A stretch of DNA of 64,000 nt from Lactifluus volemus (GCA_022376515.1 WTXI01000006.1:1302001-1366000); one strand, 5' to 3'. Shown: positions 50,435-63,169, counted from the stretch's first letter. Made by a program: numbers and translations. Notes: generated by a model from the letters alone, not told the origin.

Positions 50435-50863
50435 TCAAAAGGATAGCTGGACGTAATGATGTGAGCCGGAGTGTGTAAGTGCATGTGAGCCCGTGGGCCC
50501 AACCTCAATAGATTCTGTGGAGTGATTGTCTTCGGTAAGCGGTACGCGCTATTCACCATGTGTACTGTTGGATGCATGCTACATGACGTGAATATTCTAA
50601 ATACAATTTAGTCCGTATACTAATACTAATGGATGCATGGGCAAGTATGCGGAATAATAACTGTACAGTTGCAGTATGATAAGTCAATGCCTAATACTGT
50701 ACGTAATTTCATTAGAGCTCTGCTTGCGGCATCAATCAGGTTTCGTCGCGCTCTCTTCTTGACTTCCTGAGCATTTTTGGCACATTCTTGTCTATGCATA
50801 ATACATAATTTCTCTCTCAAAGAGAAATAAATAAATAGGGAATAAATAATGGGTCCCCCAGGT
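50435..50863. other. Spacer between the NACHT-WD40 gene and the kinase
   Basis: The 3' end of the kinase and the promoter of the NACHT-WD40 gene share these 429 bases. The sequence is AT-rich near 50580-50660. No separate gene is supported. Confidence 0.45.
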
Positions 50864-52463
50864 TTACACGGAGAACACAGGGCGACCCAAAACCTTCTTG
50901 ACCCATCTAGAGAATATCTTCGAGTTGACTTGACGCTCACAAGTACGGCGAACGCCTTCTCCGCATGGTCTTGCACAACTAAATCCTTCAACCCATGAGA
51001 CAAGTGGAGCACAGCCATCGAGGGCATCAAGAACTTGTTGACGTCGTGAGCTGGCTGATGAGAGTGAATCAGGTGCGACTCGGAATGCGAAATGAGGGAG
51101 AGGATCGTCAGCAGTGGTGTATCGCTCCCCGGAATACATGACAGGTTCTTCGAAGTGCACGCCAATAACAAGAGTGGAGACGAGACGCGGCACCCATGGA
51201 GGTGTAAGCGATCGTGAGGCAACACTTTCCCAATTACTGCGAAACATGTTAGTAATGTGAACGGTAACTGCGTGAAAATGCGTACATGGTTTCAAAAAAG
51301 GGATGACTTTTGATCTCTGTAATATTGGAAAGACGGGTATCAGGGTTCTTTCTGAGCAACTAGAATAAATCAGAGACCATAACGAACTCAATGCGCAGCA
51401 GTGCAGACCTACTTTGCTTACGAGATCGGCAGCGTCACCAGTCATGCATGGACTTTCAAACATGATAGGCTCGTCGCACATGACATGCTGAACGTAATGA
51501 CTTTGCCAGGAAGGGTCGTCAAACGGGACCGTATTGCTTTGAAACGCTCTCTGAGGGTTGCGTTCGAAATGAAATAAGGGAGAAAATAACCACTCTCACC
51601 CAATCACTCAACATTTCGTACAGAATAACGCCGAATGCCCAGAGATCCGCCTCGAAACTGTAATAGTTTCCGCATAGAACCTCAGGGGAACAGAATTCTG
51701 GCGTGCCCGCACAACCTCGCGTAGAGCGCGCATACGGCGCGGAGTCAGATTGGAACTCCCACGCGATACCAAAATCCCCAAGCACAATATGTCCATCCGT
51801 GTCGATAAAGATGTTCTCTGGCTTAATATCTCGGTGGATTATGTTATGAGCGTGGACGTGTTCGATAGCAAGGAGCTAAGGGACTGATTTAAGGCATTAA
51901 GTTATTGAAAACAACGTGGACATACGAGCTCCGCCATGTAAAATCGTACTGCCTCCACGTCGAGTGTCATCGAAGTCTGTAGCGTCTGCAGATCACCTCC
52001 AGGAAGATATTCCTACTTGGTGTTTAGCTGAGCGATGGGGGTGACAAATAACGCGCGTACGGTTACAAGATAAAAGTTTTCTGTGTCATGAAAGCACGCG
52101 TGAAGGGGGAGAATAAAGTCGCTGCCATTCAGTCCTGAGAGAATAGCTTGCTCATTGGTGACCGTGCTGGAGGAAACTTTTGCGCCACTCGCGTTGTATT
52201 TTTCAATAGCTTTGAGAGCATACAAGTGCGATGTATGCCTCTCTCGCACGAGGTAAACAGTCGCATTTGCTCCTGTACCCAAAGTACGCAGAACGTCATA
52301 ATCATCGAGACATGGGATGGTGTTAGTGATAACAGTGCGCTGAAAACAAAAAGCAGCGTGAGCAAAAAAAGTCTTTAAACCAGACAGGGGTCTTGTAACG
52401 TACCTCTGTCTCTGTCGGGCGCGCCTTGGAATGAAGAAGTGAATAAAATTTTGTATTTAGCAT
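50864..52463 (-). CDS. Serine/threonine protein kinase next to the NLR cluster
   Basis: Seven exons, 52463-52404, 52339-52061, 52012-51926, 51875-51600, 51550-51413, 51359-51286 and 51236-50864, give 428 residues. After a 20-residue first exon the kinase domain reads LGTGANATVYLV (glycine loop), YALKAIEK (catalytic Lys), EYLPGGDLQTL (hinge), IIHRDIKPEN (catalytic loop), LGDFGIAWE (DFG) and CAGTPEFCSPEVL (activation loop with SPE in place of APE). The lobe arrangement and LLRKNPDTRLSNITEIKSHPFF fit AGC-type kinases. All catalytic residues are present. The C-terminal 110 residues have no recognised domain. The gene is divergent from the first ankyrin NLR with 404 bp between the two start codons, so the pair may share a control region. 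Confidence 0.88.
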
Positions 52464-52867
52464 CAGGGTGGTAGTGGTTAATGAAAGAAATGAAAATACC
52501 GCAAGGGCACGATTCTTATAGACGAAGCAGGGACAGGGGCAATTTACTGAAGGTGCATTGAGTAGAATGTAATGAGGTCATCATGCAAGTTTCATTCTTT
52601 ATGGAGCAGAAGTAATGTTCAGAAGCAAATGTTCTTTCCGCCGCCGCCGGCCCGCCGAAGCCGTGTGTGCGATCACGTGCCACAGATAAGATACTTATGT
52701 AATGCCACTGACAATAATCGTAAACGAACAAGCTCTTGTCCGTGCCTACGGCACGGGACAGAGCTTGCGGGGGCTGCGCCCCCGAAGTCAAGGCGTTGCT
52801 GGGCAGGTGCTGACAAATAGTGACTAAGCAATGACCCGTTTTGGGACTGAGCTGTTTTATATTATGG
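52464..52867. promoter_or_regulatory. Bidirectional intergenic region between kinase and NLR
   Basis: These 404 bp separate two divergently transcribed start codons and must contain both promoters. Seen are acgtgcc with a core cacgtg-like site (about 52674-52680) and a GC-rich inverted repeat cgggggctgcgcccccg (about 52769-52785). No experimentally known site is assigned. Confidence 0.5.
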
Positions 52868-55800
52868 ATGACCTCCTCAGACACCCCCCCTGGTTTTCGC
52901 AACGTTTTCTATGATGCCCTGAAAAGGTATCACGATAAGACGAAAAACGACCTTTTTTCGCATCCACTCACCGCAGATCTCCAGAACTGCAAACGTCCAG
53001 GCGATATTCTGGCCGTCTTTGACAAGAACTACAACATTCGAGGGTTCATTCAGTCTCAGAAGGGCGACCAGACGTCTGCACAGTGGCTCGATGCCACGTT
53101 GACAGTCCTTGCTTCGTTTTCCGATGTAATTGGTTCGAGTTTTGGACTGGTAAGTTGTCAAATGCTTACTTGTGAATCATCATCCCCCAAATGCTTGTTT
53201 TGCAGGTGTTCTCACCCGGGAAACTCATTTTCGCTGGAATTGGTATCCTTCTCATGGTTAGTATTGTCCTCTCTTCGTACTTACGCTCTGATACCATTGT
53301 CTATTAGACAGCCAGGGAAGTTGGTGCAAGTGACGATGCGCTCCCCGACATCTTTGGGCGAATAGAAAAGTTCTTCAAACGGCTTGAGATTTATACTCAA
53401 GTGCCACCAACTGGTGAAATGAAGGAATTGATCATACAAATAATGGTCGAGGTTCTCGACATACTTGCTGTCACGACGAAGTGGATTAGGTGGAAATTCT
53501 CGAGTGAGTTAATTGGTCGTTGCAAACCATACGGCGGTTGACCGATCTACACTCAGAAAAATTCCTGAAGAAGCTAGTGGGAAGAATAGATATCGAAAAT
53601 GTGACGACGAAGCTGGACAAACTAACTCAAGAGGAGGCTCTGATGGCACACACGAGATCTCTGGAGCTTCTACTGAGCGTCGAAAGCAAAGTAGACATAG
53701 TTATCGATGGTGAGCAACATAGTCCAACTATTTTTTACCTTTCTCTTCAACATTCGTACTTCAGGTGGAACTCAAGCGAGAGTAGCGATACAACGGATCG
53801 AGAACGACCTAGGTGGTTTGAACCGTTCGTGACCTTCTAACTCAAGGAACTGGTCAGCAAGATTTAAAAAATAACAGGTGGCCAGTCGCACAAGGACTTT
53901 CGAAATTGGCTATCCCCTCCAGACCCATCCATAAATTTTAATACCGCCCGCAAAGCTTATCACGAAGGAACAGCCGCGTGGTTCATTCAAGGGAGCACAT
54001 TTAAACGTTGGAAATCTGAAGGCTCAGAGTCCATGTTATGGATTCATGGAAAATGTATATATCTTCTTACAGCACCTTGGTTCTTGCTGAGCCCTCCCTC
54101 CTGTCTTGATAGCAGGCTCCGGTAAAAGCATACTCAGGTGAGTTTATTGCCGAACTTGCTGTGTGCAGTGAAATCTTATAGTTTTGACAAGCTCGACAAT
54201 CATCGAAGATATACAAACTATCTGCGACGCCGGTGCATCATACCTAGTCTATTTCTTTTTCGACTTCAAGGACGTTGCAAAGCAGGATAACCGTGCTTTG
54301 CTTTCTTCCCTGCTCATCCAACTCTCTTCTCAATCTGATTCATGCTTCAAAATGCTCTTTGATATCTACTCAAAACACGAGAATGGCTCGAGGCAACCCA
54401 ATGAAGGCGCACTTTTACAATGTTTGAAAGACATGCTTATGAATTCGGGCCATGTCCCGGTATATCTTATCATCGACGCTATCGACGAATGCCCAAATAC
54501 TTCAAAGGTGCCGGGTGCCCCACGCTCGCGTCGGGAAGTGTTGGAGACTGTGAAGGAACTTGTCGAGTTGCACCTTCCAACCTTGCATGTTTGTATAACT
54601 AGTCGCCTTGAGGTCGACATCCGGAATTCTGTCGAATCATTGGCTCGTCTAACCATTTCTTTGCATGACCAAGACGGGCAGAAGGAAGACATCGCCACGT
54701 ACGTCCGCTCGATCGTTTACTCGGGAGATGAGCAGGTGATGAATAAATGGAGCGGGGAGCTTAAAGATCGGGTTATTGAGGAACTATCCAGCAAAGCGGA
54801 CGGCATGTAAGTGCGTCACTTTAAGTTTATCGTGCATCTCACATTTTCCTGGGGCCCAGGTTTCGCTGGGTTGTGTGTCAGCTGGATGCACTGCGAGAAT
54901 GTCTCGCGCGCAATGTTCCACGAGTTCTCAACAAATTGCCCAAATCCCTCGACGAAACGTATCAACGCGTGTTACGAGGGATCAACGAAGCAAACCGAGA
55001 TGACGTTTATCGTCTGCTGCAATGCCTCGTGGTGTGTATGCGGCCACTTAGTGTCGAGGAACTTGCAGAAGTCCTCGCGGTTGACTTTGGTATTGATGGA
55101 GACAATCCAAAGTTGAATCCGGACTGGCGTTGGGAGGATCAAGGACAAGCGCTTCAGGCGGCATGCTCTAGTTTGATCACCATTGTCGATACCTACAGTT
55201 CACGGGTTGTGCAATTCTCGCACTTCTCCGTAAAAGAGTTTCTAACCTCACCTCGTCTTGCGGATTCAAGTGGAGATGTCTCGTGCTATCATATTTCCCT
55301 CGAACCTGCCCACGCGACCCTCGCACAAGCTTGTATAGGTGTGCTGCTACGATTGGATGGCGGCGCCCTCAAGGAGAGCACCAGGAAGAGTTTTCCTATG
55401 GCCCGATATGCCGCCCAACATTGGGTCGACCACACTCAATTCGGGAGCGTATCGTCACGCACACGGAAAGGAACAGAAGAACTCTTTAACCTGGACAACC
55501 CACACTTTGAAGCATGGGTCAGATTGTATGACTTGGACACTTGGCCCCTCGATGAATCCTTCAACAGCATCTTTGTAGATCTGCCGACAACGGACGCAAC
55601 TCCTCTATACTACGCCACTCTCTGCGGCTTCCATGACCTCGCAAAATGCCTCATTACCAAGTACCCCCAACACGTGAACATATTTGGTGGTAAACATGGC
55701 ACTCCACTGGTAGCAGCACTGGCGCGGGGCGACTTCCAGATGGCAGAGCTACTTCATCACCACGGCGGCGACGTGGACGCTCGGGGCTGGGGCGATATCA

Positions 55801-56303
55801 CTCCACTGCTTTGTGCGTCATATGCCGGGTATCCTGAAATCGTGCAGTGGCTACTCGACCATGGAGCAGACGCGAATGCCGAGGCCTGCGGTTGGACACC
55901 ACTTCATGGAGCAACATTTTGCGGACAACTCGAGGTGGCGCGGTTACTACTCCATCACAATGCGAGCATCAAGGCTCAGCATTCCAGCGGCTTGACTCCA
56001 TTACACCTCGCGTCGCTATCTGGTCATGACGATGTCGTCCGACTATTGCTTGACCGCATCGTAGATGTGAATACACGGGATAATGACCATTCGACGCCGT
56101 TACATCTGGCCTCGGGCAAGGACGAGAATCGGCCTATGTTCCCTTTCTTCACGAGAGTTGCGAGGCCGTCACTTGAGGTTACGCGCTTGCTACTCGAACA
56201 CGGTGCGGATATAGAGGCAGAGGACAGGTGGGGTAGGACCGCACTCCACATAGCGTCATTGAACGGACATCACGATATCACGAAACTATTATCAGAGTAC
56301 TAG
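52868..56303 (+). CDS. Goodbye-NACHT-ankyrin NLR-like receptor, paralogue A
   Basis: Nine exons, 52868-53149, 53206-53256, 53308-53503, 53557-53709, 53765-53824, 53878-54054, 54113-54137, 54192-54806 and 54860-56303, give 1,000 residues. The N-terminal Goodbye domain (YDALKRYHDKTKNDLFSHPL, LTVLASFSDVIG, VFSPGKLIFAGIGILLM) is a fungal STAND adaptor of unknown mechanism. The linker LVGRIDIENVTTKLDKLTQEE follows. The NACHT P-loop is split across the two exon joins as GKSGSGKSIL, and Walker B is LIIDAIDECPN. The winged-helix part has YRLLQCLVVCMRPLSVEELA and VVQFSHFSVKEFLTS. At least six ankyrin repeats close the protein, for example TPLHGATFCGQLEVARLLL. The last intron before NACHT ends in AAG, not the usual pyrimidine-AG. 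Paralogue B follows 508 bp downstream. Confidence 0.9.
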
Positions 56304-56811
56304 TACTATAGCACGGTCCCAATTGATACCAAATCGACCTTATAGCATTTACAGGTCTAGTCTACCCATATGTAAACGTCTTGGTCTTTTCCTGTCGGTT
56401 GTGCGTGACAATATACGAGTAGCTGCCTAAAAGAGTTCACCAACAAAACCCATGCGGAAGATTTGTGCCAACGTCTTGTCTCAGATCGAAAATCAACACA
56501 CCGTGACATTGCCCAGAAATAAGATATCTGCGCTTAAGTCACGGTCGACACGTGTCAGTGACCACTCGCGCGACATGTCGGCCGTGGCGTTCGCTGTTAC
56601 AGTACTCCACTTTTTTTTATATCTGCTTCATTGGTTCGAGGCGCCTTGGAGCGTATCACTGACAAATATCAATATTGCGCGCCTATCTCCCATATGTAAG
56701 AGGCTACGCGTTTGTCCACGAGGCAGTGCCCCGGGCCCTTGCTGGTCGAACCTATCCCCTTCTTACCCATAGATACCCCAAAACACACACTATTACTTCC
56801 CCACTGGTTCC
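56304..56811. other. Spacer between the two ankyrin NLR genes
   Basis: Terminator of paralogue A and promoter of paralogue B. No gene is recognised. Short frames have no family features. Confidence 0.5.
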
Positions 56812-59800
56812 ATGTCTCAGAATACCCTCTCCACTTCGTCAACCTCCTCTCCTACTAGTAGTTTTCACACCATTTTCTGCGATGCCTTGAACAGATATCG
56901 CGATAAGACGAAGAGCGACCTTTTCACACATCCACTCACCGCCGATCTGCAAAACTGCAGCCTTCCGAGCGAATTTCTTGCCGTCCTTCATAGGAAATAC
57001 AATATTCAAGGGTTCATTCAGTCCCGAAGGGACAACCCGACTTCTACGCAATGGCTCAGCGCCACATTTACCGTCCTTGCTTCGTTTTCCAGTGCCATTG
57101 GTGAGGTAGTTGGGCTGGTAAGTCTCCAGAAATTGAGTTGCGAGTCATCATTCCTCAAATACTATACTTGATTTGCAGGTCTTCTCGCCCGGGAAAGTTA
57201 TATTCGTTGGGATTGGTGTATTCCTCATAGTCGGTAGTTTCCTCCGATCGTGCCAACTTTCTTGACACCAAGATCTATTAGGCAGCTAGGGATGTTGGTG
57301 CAAACAACGATGCGCTCGTCGATATCCTCGCGCGTATAGAAAGCTCCTTCGAACGGCTTGAGGTTTATACTCAAGTTCCGCCAACTGATGCGATGAAAGA
57401 ATTGATCGTGCGAATAATGGTTGAGGTTCTCGAAGTCCTTGCTGTCGCAACCAGGTGGATTAAGCAGAAATTCCCGAGTGAGTTAGTCATTGAAAATACG
57501 CCGACGTTGACCGATCTTCCTTCAGAAAAATTTCTAAAGAAACTAGTGGGAAGAACGGATATCGAAGATGCGATGACAAAGCTGGACAGGCTGACCCAAG
57601 AGGAGGCTCTGATGGCAAGTGCCGCATCGCTGGAGATTCAACGAGGCGTTGACAAGAAAGCCGACGCGGTCATACATGGTGCGCACTGATAACGCGTGAC
57701 CGTCTGTTCTCCATCGTTATCCTGACATTTATTCTTTCAGGTGTAAATCAAGCGAGAGTAGCGATACAACATATCGAGAACAGCCTAGATGGCTTAAATC
57801 GTTCGTGATCATCCAACTCGAGCGGTATCGCTTGCGAGACTCAAAATCCAACAGGTGGCCAGTTGCGCAAGAATTTTCAAAAGTGGTTATCTCCTCCAGA
57901 TCCATCCATCAATTTTAACACCGCCCGAAAAGTTTACCACAAAGGGACAGCCGAGTGGTTCATTCAAGGGAACCCATTCAGGCGTTGGAAGTCCGAAGGC
58001 TCCGAGTCCATGTTATGGATTCATGGAAAACGTATAGTATTTCTTTTTGCTCTTCCAGCACCTTGGTTCTTGCTGATACCCCCCTCTTGTCTTGATAGCG
58101 GGCTCCGGTAAAAGCATACTCAGGTACGTTTGCTGCCCAAATCTCTATGTCCAGTGGAACTCATCCTTTTGGTAAGCTCAGCGATTATCGAAGATTTAAA
58201 AACTATCTCCGTCTCCACCACATCCTACCTGGTTTATTTCTTCTTCGACTTCAAGGATGTTGCAAAACAGGATAACCGATCTTTACTTTCCTCCTTGCTC
58301 ATCCAACTCTCCTCTCAATCTGATCCCTGCTTCAAAATCCTCCTTGACGTCTACTCAAAACACGATGATGGCTCAAACCAACCCACTGAAAGCGCACTGT
58401 TACAATGCCTGAAAGACATGCTCACGAATTTGGGTCAAACCCCAGTCTATCTTATCATCGATGGTGTTGATGAATGCCCGAATACTTCAAAGGTCCTGGG
58501 TGCCCGACCCTCGCGTCGAGAGGTGTTGGCGACTGTAAAAGAGCTCGTCAGGCTACACCTTCCAAACCTGCATGTTTGTATAACTAGTCGCCCTGAGGCC
58601 GACATCCAATATGCCGTCAAACAATTGGCTCGTCTGGTTGTATCTCTGCATGAGCAGGATGGACAGAAGGAGGACATTGCTATGTATGTCCGCTCGGTCG
58701 TTTATTCGGATGACGAGGAAGCGATGGATAAGTGGGGTAGGAGGCTTAAAGAACGTGTTATTGATGAACTATCCAGCAAAGCGGATGGCATGTAAGGGTA
58801 TTGCTTTCAGTTATGACTCGTGCTCACATTCTTACCCAGGTTCCGCTGGGTTGTGTGTCAATTGGATGCGCTGCGAGAATGTCTGGCACGCAATGTTCCA
58901 CGAGTTCTCAGCCAATTGCCCAAATCTCTCGACGAAACGTATCAACGTATACTGCAAGGGATAAACGAAGCAAACCGAGATGATGTTTATCGTTTGTTAC
59001 AATGCCTCGTGGTGTCTATGCGACCACTTAGCGTCGAAGAGCTCGCAGAGGTTCTCGCGGTCGACTTTGAAGGTCATGGGGAGAATCCAAAATTGAATCC
59101 GGACTGGCGTTGGGAGGATCAAGGACAAGCTCTTCAGGTGGCCTGCTCCAGTTTGATCACCATTGTCGACACCAACGATTCACGGGTTGTGCAGTTCTCG
59201 CACTTCTCAGTGAAGGAGTTTTTGACCTCACCTCGTCTTACAAGTTTAAGTGGTGATGTCTCTTGCTATCACGTTTCCCTCGGACCTGCCCACGCGATCT
59301 TCGCACAAACTTGTATGGGCGTGCTGCTGCAATTGGACGATGGCGTTCCCGAAGAGAGCATCAAGAAGAGTCTTCCTATGGTTCGATATGCCGCCCAATA
59401 CTGGGTCGAACACATGCAGTTCGCCAATGTATCGTCACACATACAGAAAGGGATGGAAGAACTCTTTGACCTGGACAAGCCTCATTTCGTAGCGTGGGTC
59501 CGGTTGCACAACATAGACACTGTTGTCACCCGCGGCCTCTTCAACAGAACCTTTGTAGATGTGATTCCGCGGGCAACGGTCTCAACTCCTTTATACTACG
59601 CCTCACTCTGCGGATTTTACGACCTGGCAAAATACCTTATTATCAAGCATCCCTTACATGTGAATCAGTTTGGCGGTCGTCGTGGCACTCCACTGGTAGC
59701 AGCGCTTGAGCGTGGTGATTTCCAGATGGCAGATTTACTCTTTCAAAACGGTGCTGACGTGGACGTTCGGGGCTGGCACGAAAAAACTCCGTTGGTTTGT

Positions 59801-60466
59801 GCGGCATACACCGGATTTACCGAAATCGCGCGGTGGCTACTCAATCATGGCGCAAATGCAAATATCCAGGCATCGGGTTGGACTGCACTGCATGCGGCAG
59901 CTTTGTGCGGAAAACTCGAGGTAGCTCGGATATTACTCGATCACAATGCAGAGAACAAAGCCCACCATTCTAACGGCTCGACCCCATTACACCTGGCGTC
60001 GGTATCTGGTCATGACGATCTCGTTCGATTATTGGTTGGCCGCGGTGTAGATGTGAATGCGCGGGACGATGACCATTCGACTCCGTTACACCTGGCCTCG
60101 GGCAAGGTCAAGAAAGGATCCATGATGCCCTTCTTCACGAGATTCGCGATGCCGTCGCTTGAGGTCGTGCAAGTGTTACTGGAGCATGGTGCGGATGTAG
60201 AGGCGAAGGATAAGAAGGGCAGGACTGCATTCGATATAGCGTCGTTGAAGGGACGACAAAACCACGAAATCGCGAAACCACTCTCGGAATATCGGAGTCA
60301 CAGCACATTGCCAAGTGATACCGTATCGGATGTAGAGGCGAGGGATAAGAAGGGCAAGCCCCCCTTCTATATAGCGTCGTTGATGGGACGACAATATCAC
60401 GAAATCGCGAAACTACTCTCGGAACATCCGAGTCACAGCACATTGCCAAGTGATACCGCATCGTAA
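56812..60466 (+). CDS. Goodbye-NACHT-ankyrin NLR-like receptor, paralogue B
   Basis: The nine-exon plan is that of paralogue A: 56812-57117, 57179-57229, 57282-57477, 57526-57678, 57741-57800, 57855-58031, 58099-58123, 58177-58791 and 58840-60466, for 1,069 residues. All internal exons (51, 196, 153, 60, 177, 25 and 615 nt) have identical lengths in the two genes, so both arose by tandem duplication and stay under constraint. The Goodbye domain reads CDALNRYRDKTKSDLFTHPL, the P-loop GKPGSGKSIL and Walker B LIIDGVDECPN. The ankyrin part ends with a recent internal duplication: VEAKDKKGRTAFDIASLKGR and VEARDKKGKPPFYIASLMGR, each followed by HSTLPSDT (60194-60466). The longer tail accounts for most of the size difference from A. 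Confidence 0.9.
60194..60466 (+). repeat. In-frame tandem duplication at the end of ankyrin NLR B
   Basis: Two copies of about 132 bp (starting near 60194 and 60329) encode the last ankyrin-like unit plus an HSTLPSDT tail. The second copy carries amino-acid changes and ends at the stop codon. Confidence 0.88.
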
Positions 60467-61125
60467 CACCTACTAGTACGGGCCTAGTATCCGTGTACCT
60501 AGGCGTGGCCTCCTTTTGTCGTTTCAGTATTATGTGTGCGACAATATATGATAGTCCATGTGAAAGAGGATCGGCTTGGTGTCGCTTACATACATCATGA
60601 TCACAAAGTTATGTTGTTGAATAGATATCGACTCAGGCATCACGAAGCCACTGTATTCATGTCGCTAGCAGCCTGCAATAGGCGAGTCACCAACACAACG
60701 TTTCCATCGGGAAGAGGCAGTTGTTGTATGTATGAGTCAATCAGTCAGCGCCGAACTGTCTGTGACCGACCGGGACCTGTTTCAATTCCCCGTGAACAAT
60801 AAATCGGAGGTGTCTGCCCCGAGAGAAAGCGCCACACTGGCATGTCGTCTCGCGATCTGTTAGATCGCAGAGATAAGTGGAGGTATGGTGTTATCCACTC
60901 TGTGGCTCTGTACAATTACTGTGGTACCTGATCAGCGGAAGAGCGCTGTACTAACTTGAGTATAAGTACTAGTCCGAGTACCTCCCCTAAAACTCGTGGG
61001 CCGCAGTCCTGGGTTGTGTGCCTGTCACAAATATAAGTTCAGGATATGACGATAAGACCGTGACTTGGAGGCGACGTCCTCGACTCGGACGGGCTATCCA
61101 CTCTTCTCTGACCATTCCCCAATTA
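60467..61125. other. Spacer upstream of FUR1
   Basis: No gene is recognised. It contains the end of the NLR cluster and the FUR1 promoter. An in-frame ATG at 61018 upstream of the chosen FUR1 start could be an alternative start giving a 36-residue extension. Confidence 0.45.
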
Positions 61126-62269
61126 ATGATGTCTCCTTCCGTGAACCACACTAACCACACAAACACCGCCCCAAACGCGGAATACGACATTCCACCATCC
61201 GTGTTCACACTCCGCCGAACCGCCCAGCTCGAGGCGCTTTACACCATCATCAGGGACAAGGACACGTCGCGTGGGGACTTCATATTCTATTCAGACCGCA
61301 TCATTCGTCTGCTCGTCGAGGAGGGCTTGAATCATCTGCCCGTCGTGCCCAAGGTCGTCGAAACACCGACTGTATGCAAACTGTATCCATGTGTGATGGG
61401 GACTCATACAGACCATTGCGCAGGGCGTCGAGTATGAAGGTGTCGGGTTTGAAGGAAAGATCTGCGGTGTTTCTATTCTTCGTGCGGGGGAGGTGAGCTG
61501 TCCTATCGATCTTTGTGTTATTCACCTACTTTATCGTGTAGGCAATGGAACAGGGTTTGAGGGAGGTTTGCCGCAGCGTACGCATCGGGAAAATTCTCAT
61601 TCAACGGGTGAGGCCTTTACCGCGATTTTATATCAATGCGTTTTCCTGAACGGTCTTTTAGGATGAGGAAACGACGCATCCCAAACTCTTCTATTCCAAG
61701 GTAGTACTAGTCCGAGCTTCTTGTCATACTGGGAAGACTGAATACCATACTAATGTGTATAGCTCCCTCAAGATATAGCCCAGCGCTATGTGCTTCTTCT
61801 TGACCCGATGCTTGGTATGCTCTAGCTATTTGGTGTTCCGCCGACGACTGCTCAGGCACAACGAAACGAACAGCAACCGGTGGATCGGCTATGAAAGCCG
61901 TTGAGGTAATTATGGAGCATGGCGTACCTGAGGATCGTATCATCTTCATCAACTTGGTGCCGTGCTCTTCTCCTTATCTCTTTTTGTCAAACACGTCTCA
62001 TGTCCCAAGGTGCAGGTCTCCGCCCCTGAGGGTTTGAAAGCGTTCACTACTCGCTATCCATCACTAAAAGTGGTGAGTCACCCTTTTTTCCTCCATTCGG
62101 CCTTACTAACGGGACCTCTCCAGGTGACCGGGTGGATTGACGAAGGTCTGAATGAGCGAGCGTACATTGTTCCGGGACTTGGTGACTTTGGCGAACGGAG
62201 GTCCGTAAAAGCTCGGTATGAATAGACGCACACAGAGTCACTAACGCCCAACACAGGTATTGCGCATGA
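61126..62269 (+). CDS. FUR1: Uracil phosphoribosyltransferase
   Basis: Nine exons, 61126-61371, 61424-61492, 61542-61607, 61662-61700, 61763-61814, 61874-61956, 62016-62072, 62124-62200 and 62257-62269, give 233 residues. The enzyme makes UMP from uracil and PRPP in pyrimidine salvage. It also activates 5-fluorouracil, so loss gives drug resistance. Seen are GVSILRAGEAMEQGLREVC, KILIQRDEETHHPKLFYSKL, the PRPP loop YVLLLDPMLATGGSAMKA, and SAPEGLKAF with GWIDEGLNERAYIVPGLGDF, the uracil-contact tail. Two adjacent ATGs begin the protein, and the first was taken. The last exon of 13 nt gives the end GERRYCA. An upstream in-frame ATG at 61018 is possible but gives a poorly conserved extension. Confidence 0.94.
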
Positions 62270-63169
62270 GATGCGCCGGTTTCGTGTCATCACTCTGCTG
62301 TTTTCCGCGGGCGATCGAAATACATACACATTTTTGATCTGTCGTGCGTTTCCGGTCGTACAGGGATAACTTGTCCAAAGCTGTGTCAGACCAGAGACGT
62401 CACCTCATCTGTATTTCTCTCGATCTAAAACCTTGTAGCAACCGATCATGCCCTGAGACATGCGAGTGCCGAGATCCCACCCCGCAAAACGAGGGTTCTC
62501 TACAATCATGGGTGTCAAACAAATCACGCGAAGGCTATCTGAACTCGCACCGGCAGTTGTGTCTGTTTTTTCTCTTAAAACCTTTTTGGGATATATACAC
62601 TTTTCAGACATTTTTCCACCGGATATCCTATTCTCATCTGGCACCGATCATAGAACGATACTTGCAAAAAATTTCCAACCAAGAATATGGCTCGGGGTCG
62701 AGGAACCATATCACCGAAACTCTCCAAAAGACGAAAGAAGGTAGCACCCACCCAGCATTGCGCCCAGTCATCGATGACACGTAGGTTTTGAAGACAGGGA
62801 TATCAATCAAACCCTCAACTGTGTACTACTGTACTAGTAATAGTAGCTTATTCCACCACGCGATTCCCACGGGTGCCATAGCACTCTTTAGCGAGGTGAT
62901 TCGCTATCATCATGATCTTCATCGCAGAGGAGGTTACAACGACGAGAGAGTGTTTAGAAAAATAAATTATGGCCAAGATATGGTCTGGTGATCGTGGGAG
63001 AGGAGATACTTGCTTAAGTTAGTGCGTTCGGCTCGAGGGTCAAATCAAAAAAACTAAACGGGGGACTCGACTTTGACCTCATTCTGAACTACCACAGATC
63101 TTTTTTCGTTCGGTCTCTCTTATTGTACTTGCTGCATATTCCTCCTCTCTTTCTGTTGTTAAAAACATC
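62270..63169. other. Spacer between FUR1 and EMG1
   Basis: No gene is supported. A frame of 146 codons at 62344-62784 has ordinary composition but no family feature and overlaps other open frames. The last 100 bases before 63170 are T-rich and probably hold the EMG1 leader. Confidence 0.4.

Noticed and set aside
62344..62784. 146-codon plus-strand frame between FUR1 and EMG1
   Set aside because: No domain, no conserved motif and competing open frames on both strands, so chance is likely.
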